DNA of 64,000 nt from Dendrolimus kikuchii (lineage: Eukaryota; Arthropoda; Insecta; Lepidoptera; Lasiocampidae): positions 4,402,001 through 4,466,000 of the forward strand of contig CM034412.1 in the NCBI GenBank assembly GCA_019925095.2. The letters run 5' to 3'. The notes beneath the pieces were generated by a model. It did no database searches and had not been told where the DNA came from. It saw nothing but the letters and a program-made list of their open reading frames with translations. Below, in pieces: positions 33,845-45,000 of the stretch. Position numbers and translations under genes: made by a program. Numbering within the stretch: the first letter of the stretch is position 1; the number at the start of each line of letters is the position of its first letter.

Positions 33845-34733
33845 GGCTCGATTACGAGTAGCTCTGGCGCCTCACCACGGCTCAGACTACGGGTCGTACG
33901 ATCGTCGCGGCAACGGACCGATCGGTGGTTTTCCCTCCGGGATGACCATTGCGGTTTTCACATCGAGTCTGAGCGCTGGGCCAGGGTCTCGCTGGTGAAA
34001 GAACTCGCATCGGTGGGCTCTAGCTCAGTATACACATCAGTTGCATCAACGCCGTCCTCCATCTATTAGATAAATAAGACGGCCGAAATGATGCGCGAAA
34101 ACTCTCAATTATGTAACTGAAACGCTAGATGTCGAGAACATTTACCTGAGCACTTATCTTAGGTACTTATGGGTACTTATATGAGCTTATTATACAAGTA
34201 CTGCTGCTCTTTGTACTTAAGAACTCCAAAGAGAAGACAAGCCAAATGCAGTTTGTGCCTTAGTTTCATTTTCAGTACATGATACTTATTTAGAAATGGC
34301 GATATGTGGCTCCTTGGAGGTACTGAAAAACAGAAGTGTGCACTAGCATTTTGAACACGCTGGATTAGTCGATCTGTCTTTTTTAATAGCCGAGGTCCAT
34401 AAACAGTACCAGCTTAATACAACTTCGACAGCACTAGTGATTCGGTCAACTGTAAGAGTAATCCAGTGCCAGATAGGGCTTTATTTTGTAAAGAACCTTA
34501 AGGCGATAAAAGCAATTTTTTATAGACTCAGCCATGTTTTCCAAATCTTAGGTATGCGTGTAATTGTAGTCCAAGATTACGCGCGTCGTTTACTCTATCA
34601 ATAGGTTTATCGATCAATGTAACATTTAAGGCTGAAGGCAATTTCTTTAATTGATTTTTTGTACCAAAGACTAAATATTTAATTTCATTAGGTTTCAATA
34701 ATAAACAATTATAATTAGATTATTTTAATAATA
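33845..34733 (-). pseudogene. Rep-G LINE 3' part (copy 2)
   Basis: A longer copy of the 26556-27213 element. Minus-strand translation shows 'TVYGPRLLKKTDRLIQRV' and 'VPPRSHISPFLNKYHVLKM', typical of Jockey/CR1 RT thumb regions. Its 3' end at 33845 abuts the truncated gypsy RT. Confidence 0.65.
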
Positions 34734-34754
34734 GTATGTCTTTTCTCTGATCTT

Positions 34755-35095
34755 TGTGTAATATGTTCACTTTCTCTCTCTTTTCTTTATCCTTCTCCCA
34801 ATCATTTGTGGTTGGAACAATATGTCTTTTACTTCCATACTCTTCTATTCTGACATACGTCCTCTATCACACCAGAAATTATCATATCATCTATCAAACA
34901 ATTCATCCATCTCTTCTTTGGTCCCTACCTTTATATTTGTTTCCATTAATCTCGCAGTTTAATATTTTTTTTGCCAAGTGACTTTCATTCCTCCTCGTTA
35001 CATGCTCATATCACCGTACTCTTCTTCCTTTCAATTTTTCAGTCACGGGTGCAACTTTCAAAGGTCCCGTTATGTATTCATTTCTCACCTTATCC
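34755..35095 (-). pseudogene. LINE C-terminus (Rep-F)
   Basis: The minus strand reads 'KVRNEYITGPLKVAPVTEKL', 'RRVRxYEHVTRRNESHLAKK' and then a GRDQRRDG/RPKKRW-like block. It is the C-terminal tail of an APE-type LINE. Related decayed pieces lie at 5105-5345 and 57195-57310. Confidence 0.6.
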
Positions 35096-35215
35096 ATAAT
35101 TGTAAGACCACAGCACCACTATAAATTTATTTCTATCTATACCATCTTAAAGTTTGGCAACGCGTTGGCATTGCCATTATGTTGCAAAATTCAAAAGTTT
35201 CTTTTTCAAAATAAG

Positions 35216-35340
35216 TTCCACCGGAGAACACTTTTCGATTGGCTAGTTATCATAGGCGTGTTTATAAATCAATATAATTTGATTAAAAAAAATCTCATTT
35301 GGTGAATGTCCGATGGGTGAAAGTCGATCTTGACATTGAG
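35216..35340 (+). repeat. Rep-H partial copy upstream of gene B
   Basis: 'ctagttatcataggcgtgtt' and 'aatcaatataatttgatt' match the right part of the full copy at 35500-35790. Confidence 0.6.
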
Positions 35341-35499
35341 TTAAATTAATTTTAATATTTTTCATAACCTTCAACTCTTTTGATAACTGAACAAATTTTG
35401 TTTCAACTGATAATTTTCAACATGGACGATATGCTTTGATAGGCTTATCTACTTATTCTTGTTCATAGCTACCTGGCAAGTAGATATGAAAAGGTAACT

Positions 35500-35790
35500 C
35501 AATATAGGGAACTACACCGTTTTATTAACCAATAAAAATTGGTATCATAAGAAAGATAAATTCAATTAGGTAAAAATTACCATATACACTTGCCTGCAAA
35601 AAACCTTTTATGGAATAATATTGCTACGCTTTGAAGACTTCAAAAATAGCCATGAACACTTTTCGATTGGCAAGCTATCATAGGCGTGTTTCCAAATCAA
35701 TATAATTTGATAAAAAAATATGTCTCATCTAATTATGAGTTGGGCGAAGGTCGAGCCTAAGCGTCTCTTAGACTATTATATATAGTTATT
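35500..35790 (+). repeat. Rep-H copy overlapping the gene B upstream region
   Basis: It aligns in reverse with 54600-55020 upstream of gene C, including 'aataaaaattggtatcat', 'ggaataatattg', 'gaacacttttcgattggc' and 'atcataggcgtgtttccaaa'. It ends about 50 bp before gene B's ATG. Confidence 0.65.
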
Positions 35791-35808
35791 AATTCAACAT
35801 TTTCAGAC
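35777..35808 (+). promoter_or_regulatory. Candidate core promoter of gene B
   Basis: TATATATAG at about 35777 is some 25 nt upstream of TTCAGA (35802-35807), which could be an initiator. It would give a 5' UTR of about 40 nt. Alternatively ttttcag is a splice acceptor of a leader intron. Confidence 0.3.
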
Positions 35809-35844
35809 TACATCAGAATAAGCAACGAAGCAACTTTATCGAAA

Positions 35845-36098
35845 ATGGAAAGTGATCTAAAATGTAAGGTAGTTTCTAATGAAGACGAAAGACCCGATGA
35901 AAATATTCACAAACTTATTGATCCTGCAGCTATTAAAGAAGGCTCTATGATAAAGAAAGATCTATTAAACGAGGAAATTAGCCTAAAAACAGAAGAGGAA
36001 TACAATGATGATATAGAAAAATGTAATCACAATAATAGTAATATAATTGGGGAATATTCAAGGTTTCTCAAAGCGGCCTCACATACTAAATCTAACAG
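35845..36098 (+). CDS. Gene B exon 1
   Basis: Encodes 'MESDLKCKVVSNEDERPDEN' through to 'EYSRFLKAASHTKSN'; GTGAAT donor. Hydrophilic, acidic, predicted cytosolic and disordered. It aligns with gene C exon 1 at both ends (MExxLK...VSNEDE; YNDDIE / DNDDIE; KSN), while the middle is diverged. Confidence 0.85.
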
Positions 36099-39000
36099 GT
36101 GAATTGTTAACAATCAAACAGAATTAGATATAGTTGTAGTCAAGTACAGTTATATAAAATGTATAATAATAATAATACTTGCAATCAGGGATGTTATAGA
36201 ACCCCGTAACCTAATCGAATCTGATATAAAAGATTCCAATAATTTTGGATAGGGGCAGACTCTAAATTAATGTTCTTTGTTTATTTCATAAACAACGATG
36301 AAAAAAAAGTAAACTCTAAAGGGGTTGATTCCAACATTCATTTATGAGCATACAAGCCTCCACTAACTAGCTCTAGAGTAGATCTTATCACCTATAACAC
36401 TAGGCGTTCGCCATAAACGTGTTGGCAATCTTGAGACGTTAGTTGTTTTATCTCATTGCCAGAAATTTCATTGTCTATGAGAGTCTCTAAAAAATAAGCA
36501 GAATCTGCTGAATCTGAAAAATTTCACATAGCCTTATTATCACCAGCATATTCGTCCATATAAGTCTGAATTTTTGTTTTATATGGATAAAAAAAATCAT
36601 CAGTACATTATCTATTTTCAGGGGTGCTTTGAAATTGGGAATATTTTGCAGCAAATTAATATCGTTACGAAGACAGATCTTCATCTGCTGTTGTTGTAAG
36701 TACATTTTATTGTCTTGCGATAATAATTACCGTACAATACTAAAATTCTTCTTCATTTCTCATACTCGGGAAGTACGCTTGAAGTTACCTGACTACAGGG
36801 ATGAAAACAGTCTTTTTCGTTCCTGGAAAACGATTTTCATTGCTATCTAGAAATGTAAAAATTATGCAAGCCATGACCGCTCTTTTTATACAGCCACTGT
36901 TTAACCGCGACATGAAATTGTAATTATAAATTACTTTTCACTAAATTATTATTTAATTTACATAAATTTTAGCTAAATATTTACTATCATCAGTGTAAAA
37001 AAAAACTGGCTGTTAGAAAGGGACAGAAAACAATTCACTTCGTCGGCTTAGAGTGAAAACGTGCTAAATCCATTTTTACTGCTATTACGTTTTATTTCAC
37101 ATTCGAAAGAGAAAAAAATAGACAATATAGAAAAACAGCTACTGTCAATTTTGACTTTAAATTTATAAAAGAGAGTGATGAGTATAAGTGCTAAATCCAT
37201 AGCCTCAAAAGTTTGCGGCTGAACCCAACTAATGGCGCCATTTTGTACGGAGTTTTCGATGCCGGAGTGTCTTCTTGCAAATAGTTGCTTAAATTGGTTT
37301 TACTAGTGTCAAAATATTATTTTAAGGATTTTAATATTACAGAGGTATGTATCTTTATAGTTTTTATTTCATGTATTGGATAAACTTTCTTGACATAATA
37401 TAAATAGATTGTAGTTAGTAAGATTTTTTTAAAGTAAATTACAGAATTACTGTACTGTACTCTACCTGTACTTGGCAGGTATTGTGATTAATTTTTAACT
37501 TTTTTGCAATTAATTAGTATTTTAATTGATATTTCGCTTTTTCTGTCGGTTTCAACTTATAATAAAGATGTTCATATTTTATTCGTTTTCAGAAATGTTT
37601 CATTATTAATATTTTTATATTTATGTGAAATAATCGTGATGTAATGTAGTTTTCTTCTATTTGATGTTGTTTAGATTATTATTAACTTTTGCATAACTAC
37701 TTACTTTTAACTTAACTTTTTAGATGTCTTCTAAGATTCATTGGCGAGGGCAAAAAAAACGTGGGATTTGTATAATACAAGTAAAGAAGAACAATGTGGA
37801 CTAAAGGAGCTTGAACCATTTCAAATGCCAGTTTTTAGAGAAGGTTCTGTAATGAATAATGCTGAATTTGAATATGTAAATTTATCTCAAACAGCAGATG
37901 GTGATTTCAACTCAGGATTCAAACATAAATAATAATATTGTTGCGAGTTAGCGGGACTCTAATTAAAATGCTGTTAGAATTATTATAGAGTTTATAAGAA
38001 CTATACAAACACGTATGGTATAACAAACAGGAAGTATGAAAACCTGGCAATATATGAAAAACACTTTACCTAAAGACTACTTACTATAGTTATAATGATA
38101 ATTTACGTAATTACTACTTATTACTCACACCTATTAGGTAGGTGCTTGTTAATATTAATTAGCCTCAACAATCACACCATATAATTGCAAATGTATTTCA
38201 TGTGATTTTTTTGTTTTTAATTTAGAACAGAATTAAGTTATATAAAATTAAATGTGTATGATGTTCAAGTTCAAGTATATGCTTATAAGGTTTATTATTT
38301 AAGAAAACCTAACAAAATATTCATTCAGAAGTCGAATTATGTTTTGTGACAGACCTCTGGAGTGTGTTATTGAGTCCATTATTATAGAGACTGAAAATTT
38401 GGTCCCTACTCTAAGTGATTATAATGGTGAAATTATATACATACATACATACATAACTTCACGCCAGTTCCCTTGCGGGGTAGGCACGAACAACAGAGTG
38501 CCATTTAGGCTTATTCTTACACACCTCACTTGCCTCTTTGACATTCATAAGTCTTGTCATGCAAGCTCGTCTGTTCTTAAGGCTCCTGACATCACCTTCT
38601 GCTAGTACACGATCAATTTGATCATGGAAGGTGTGTCGTGGCCTTCCACGACTTCTGTATCCATCCACTTTTGCATTGTATATCTGTTTAGTCGTTCTTC
38701 ATATGCATTGCATAAATATGCATATTGCATCCTATGCATCGTTTAGGAGACTGAAAAATTTCCTTCCACTAAGATTTCGCTTGCTCAATCAATTTTACTA
38801 CCTATCCTCGACTATGCTGATGTTTGCTATCTTAATCTCACTCAAGAGCAACTTATTAAGCTCGAGCGTCTTCAAAATGTTTGCATAAGGTTCATATTTG
38901 GTGTAAAAAAATATGACCACTTTACTGAATATCGCAAAAAGCTGGAGTGGTTGGATATCTCACTTCACCGGAATACTCATCTTCTCAACTTACTATATGG

Positions 39001-42000
39001 TATACTGCTTATACCTTATACCCCTCTTTATCTTAGGGAATGTCTCAACTTCCTTCATACATCACATACACTCAATTTGCGCTCCACTAATAATCTCCTG
39101 TTAATGGGTACCTGCACATTCTTCAACATTTTATTCCAACTCCTTCGCCATGCAGGCTGTCTTACTTTGGAACTCTTTGCCCACTGACGTCAGAAAAGCT
39201 AAACCTTTTGCCATATTTAAAAATTCCGTTAGGAATCATTATGTTAGTCTTACGCAATAATGTATGTGCTAGTTTACAATACTTTAGACTGTAATCTGCT
39301 GTCCATGTATTTCATTTGAGTCAGGTTGCCTGGAAGAGATCGCTTTTAGTGATAAGGCCGCCTTTTGTTTTACCAAGTAACTATTGTCTTGTTGTGCATT
39401 TTTTTGTAATTTTTGTTTTGGTGAACAATAAAATGATGTCTGTGTCTATGACTATGTAATTTAATTTTGTAATTTAAGTTGAAAATAGACATCAATGAAT
39501 AAATGAATAATCAGCAGACAAATACACGTATTGTATATCCCCAATTAAGCAAATTATCAAGCGTAATTTTTATTACGGGTATTATAAAACAGACTACTCT
39601 GGGGGCCTACCTCAGACACCCATACCACCATAGTAAATAACTTAGAAAATTCGTTTCCGAAATTTACCATACCAAGGATCGAATCCGGAGCGTCTACATT
39701 GCAATGAGGTAGGCCAGCAAAGGCTTAGGCCGCTCAACTATAGAGGCCGTCGCCGAATGTAACACATATTATTGTTACATACGAGCGGGGGTACGACTTG
39801 GGATTGGAAGGAAACACCAGTTTGTTTAACTAAATGCTTTAACGTACACAGCCGTACGTGAGTCTTCTCCGCAGGGTTTCCCCTACACGCACAACTAACG
39901 ACGCACTCACTATCCCGACGATAAGATTTCTCACTCACAATACCGTCGCCGATATTATGCAGACCACCTCCTGCTACTCCATGCGTAGCTCGTTTCTGGA
40001 TCTCCTTTTAAACTATGCTAAACTCCTCCTTCACTCAATTACCCACTAAACTTATCACTAAACTCACCACTAAACTCGTCACTCTCTTCTACTCTCTTAA
40101 ACTCTTCTTCCAACTGTCTAAACTTATCTTCTATTAAGCTGCTCCTCTAACATTCTCGTATCGCATTTGTCGCTTCGCTGTCTTCAACTGAACTTCCGGA
40201 TAGGCGCGCCTTACGCTGCTTATATACCCAGAAGAAACTTCTGGAACTCATAATTTCGAATTTCTTTCCGTTATTCTTTTATTTACTGTCTATCCCTTTC
40301 TAAACATCTATCTCTGTCTTCTTCTTCCTGAATCTTCTATTTTAGAATTTCGATCTTCGTTCCGTTATTCTTTTGGTTATCATCTATCCCTTTCTAAAAT
40401 GTATCTGTTCTTGTATTTTTCTTCCCGAATCGTCTACATTTTACTGGATCGTTTCACTATAATCACCACTTTATGTTAACATTTCAGCTTACATAGGATT
40501 TATATCAGATGGCTACAGCGTCGGTTGGTCTGCGCCTGTCATCATCAAATTGCAAGATCCTGCTGAAACTCCATTGCCTTACATGATTTCTGATACAGCA
40601 AGTTCATGGTTAGCTGCTATTATATTAACTGGAGTTGTTGGTAAGTGGTTTAATTAAAAACAACCTTATCACGAACAACAACTGTATCTATATCTTCCTA
40701 TCCATTCATTTTTCTTACTACTCTAATTAAAATGTGACAAACTCCATACAAGTAAACACACATTAAAATAACTCCATAGAATTTTCTACCAATGGTAAGT
40801 TTACAGATTTAAATATAATTTCAATATAACCAAAAGTAATTCGAAATTAACTTAAATATTCGAACAGATATCTCTATTCCTAATGACCCAAATATAATAC
40901 ATTTAGACTACTAGACCATAAATGACGAGCATTGATTGGCAAACAGTCCTGAAAAACTACCTTATCTGTACAAACTCATCATTATAGCTCTAGCATTAAA
41001 TCCTTCCTTAGCGTTTTCCTACCTTAACTTCTCCACGTGATTCCCAACTGGTACATGACCTCTGTAAGAATTCGAACCTATGTAATTCAAATGTCTAATT
41101 CACCATAACTTTGCTCACCTGTGTTGTTTTAAAAAGTAACAATTCTCTTTCTAGGTTCTTATCCAGCTGGTTTTCTCTCCAACATCATTGGGCGTAAGCC
41201 TTGCCTGATTATAGGAGGAATTTTAATGATAATCGCATATATAATTGTGACGATTTCAACCGATTTAACCACGATGTACTTTGGAAGATTCTTAACTGGA
41301 TTTTCTGAAAGTTTTTCCATTGTCGTACGTCTACTTTACATTGGAGAAATTTCGTAAGCAATATCTGTGTCCGACAGCGGGCTATTAAAATATTATATTA
41401 AAATATTATTTAAACTAATTTTGTGAAGAATTGTGATTCATCTCTTTATAATAATCCTAATACTTTATATTACAGATCACCCGAAATTCGTGGAACACTA
41501 CTGTCGTTAGTGGGAGTATTCCATAACATTGGAGCCTTAGTCGTGTACTGTGTTGGTCCTTTCACTTCGTATCAGGAACTCAATTATCTGTCAATATGTT
41601 TTGCTGCTATATTCATTTTTGCTTGCTGTTTTGTGCCCGAGACGCATGTTTATTATACCCTTAAAGGTATTTATTGCTAGTATCTTTTCTTAGGTCTAGA
41701 TAACCCTTTATTATCTGGAAAAGAATCGCTTTAACTGATTACTCAACATCGACTGTAGTCACATTTTCATTGTAGAATTATAGAGCTGATGGTTTACACT
41801 AAGTCAAGTTGCTGACATATTCAACCCTATTACCGCATCAGTAAGCTCATCAGCATTTACTGTGGATATGCATGTAGTGCCAGGTTTTTTATAAGCGGTG
41901 CCTTTAAATCATTAGAACAAAACAAACGTGCTATTATTTATGTTCGAGGTACACGATAAAATATTAGAGATACAATTGTTGTTTCATGACGTTTCAGGTA

Positions 42001-45000
42001 AAGATGAAAAGGCAAAATCATGCCTGAAATATCTTAAACGCAGTAATGAAATAGATGTTGAACTGAATAGAATGATATTCAAAATTAAACAAAATGAATC
42101 TAAGAAACATCTTTGGCGTCAACTCTTATTCAAAAACAGCAACAGGAAAGCCCTTTTCATAACAATATCTATGTATTTCTTTCAAATGAACAGTGGTATC
42201 AATTTCTTTATGTTATTTGCAACGAAAATTTTCAAGACCGTTGAATCTAGTATGGAACCATATGTGGCCACTATTATAATCGGTCTAACTTCTGTATCTG
42301 GGTCCTTACTAGCACCCACTTTCATAGACAGGTTTGGGAGACGGTTGTTACTAAGTATTTCGACTGGTGGAGTTAGTATCTGCATGGTAAGATTTGAAAT
42401 TACGTACATACTAATTTCCTTAGTGTCTTGAAATATTTCAATTTTTAAAAATTTTTGAAGGCTTCCATTTTTTTTTTATTGCAGGAGTTCAGCAGACAGG
42501 CAGACGGCCCACTTGATGGAAAGCGGTTACCATCGCCTATGGACATTTGCAACACCAAAGGTGCTACAAATGCGCTGCTCTCTTAAAGGAGACTGGAACC
42601 TGGTCACTAATGCCGGAACACAACACAAGGTTGTTATGGCGGCATACTCTAGACCAGGGGTGGTCGCCATCCAGTCGAGCAAATACTCCCAAATCAAATA
42701 CCACCTGGCAAAATATAGAAATCTTCTATATTATTGTGTTTTTATATATTTAACATCTTTTCATATTTCAAATTCAAGTGCATGGACACTCTTGAAAAGC
42801 AATACAGATGTTACTGCTAGAAAATAATGAACTTGACAATTAATTTAAGATTATAATTGTAATTGTAATTGTAAATGTAATTGACTATTTAGATTTTAGG
42901 TAATACTTAGAGTGTCGGGGTGAAGGTAAGGAAAAGAATGCTCCGGTGGTTCGGGCATGTGGAAAGAATGCATGATGAAAGAATGACTAAACAGATATAC
43001 AATGCAAAAGTGGATGGATGCAGAAGTCGTGGAAGGCCACGACACACCTTCCATGACCAAATTGATCGTGTACTAGCGGAAGGTGATGTCAGGAGCCTTA
43101 AGAACAGACGAGTGTGCATGACAAGAGTTATGAATGTCAAAGAAGCAAGTGAGGTGTGTAAGAATGGGCCTAAATGGCGCTCTGTTGTTCGTGCCTACCC
43201 CGCAAGGGAACTGGCGTGAAGTTATGTATGTATGTATGTATGTAATACTTTCTAAAATACACTGCAGTGAACCGTTTCATTTCAGATGATAATGGGAACA
43301 TATTTTTACATTGAGAAGTATCATCACTCGAGTATCAGTGAACTTGGCTGGTTACCTCTTGTCACGATGATAACAGCATTCATCTTTTATAATGTAGGCA
43401 AGTAAATCCCTTTTTATAAGTGTTTATTATCTGCCTTGTAGATAGATAGATAACACTTTATTTCTCACCAAATATACAATTTCAAAAATACACAATTACA
43501 ATATTGTCATGGTAGAAACAATAAGCGGACTTATCACTTAAAGCAATCTCTTCCAGACAACCTAACTTGAGGAATAATTTAACCTAATCCGGCGATGTAG
43601 GTGGTGCAGAACTTGTAGAAAGTAGAAAGGCGAAGGGATGCCTTGTATGTCTATATTTTTATAGCTATATAAGTATATAATAATTGTACTTTATTTTTAT
43701 TATCTAGTTCGACTGCATGCCAACGCTATCTTTGCAAGAATTCTATCCAAAAGTTGTCTGAAAGATACTGTTTTAAACAATAAGGCCGCTCATTGTACTA
43801 ACTTATAATGTTTAACTTTATTGTTTCTGTCATGTTGGTATACAATAGGGAGTATTGTATTATATTATATTTTCCTGAATATTCTAGATACAAGTCTTTG
43901 TTTACGTCGGTTAGACTATCAGTGTAAATCAGTTCTGACACGCGTCCCACGCTACCGCAGCAAGCTTGTTTCGTTTATTCGGCTCATTCTATTATAATCG
44001 TAAGACATCTAACAAAGAAGCTATCTATTGATTCACTTACTTTTGAGTATAATAATAATAATAATAATAACCCGCAGGGGGGCTTTGTGGCGAAGCCTTA
44101 GATAAGTAACGACATCTCTTACCTGACTCCGGGGGCTAAGGCAAGGCCCCCGCCTCCGTGCTTGCCTTAGCCAGCCGGCACGGAGTGGAGATGGCTAGCG
44201 CTAAGACTCAAACTCCAGGGGTGGAAGTGATATATGGCCTAACGTCACAAGTAGCTTCGGTGAACCTGCAGCCCACCTCTCGACACCCCTTAGCCTCTCA
44301 CACCGATGTTGCCCCTGTCTTCTATGGCATTTCTTTGGGGCGCATGCAGGGATTTATCCGTGCAGGAACGGAGAAAGAATACAATTTCCTGCAGCCAGGC
44401 GGCCTGTCTTAAGAGGCGACTTAACAACCCACAGCCAAGTGGTAGGGCATTTGCTCGACTGGATGGCTACCACCCCTGGTCTAGAGTATGTCGCCATAAC
44501 AACCTTGAGTTGTGCTCCAGCATTGGTGGCCAGGTTCCAGTCATTTGTAGCACCTTTGGTGTTGCAAATATCTATAAACGATGGTAACCGTTTTCCATCA
44601 AGCGGGCCGTCTGCCTGTCTGCTGAACTCCTGCAATAAAAAATCAAATAAAAAAAAATGTGTCCTATTCTATAAAGTATATTTAATTTCTGGTAGTGAGC
44701 ATGCATTACTTTTAATACTTAATGTTAAGAAAACTGGTAGGTGAAGCAAACTCGGAAGGCCTATGTCTAGCAGAGGATGATTGGCTAATAATTAAGGCGA
44801 CCGAAAACATTTTATTTATTTTACAAATTATCAATCTTTGAAACGTCTCAGTATGTTTTAGACGAGTGTGAAAAAAAAAGGTCCGAGCCCAGTAATTTAA
44901 AATTTATAGGCTGGCATTAGTATTGTTACGACCTAGGTGCCGAGAAAGATAAATTCACACCTACAGTCCTGTAGAAACACATTTTATTACCTTTTCGGCA

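Noticed and set aside
41928..41997. ATG and frame upstream of gene B exon 6
   Set aside because: Intron read-through; the acceptor ttcag at 41993-41997 and paralogue alignment define the exon.
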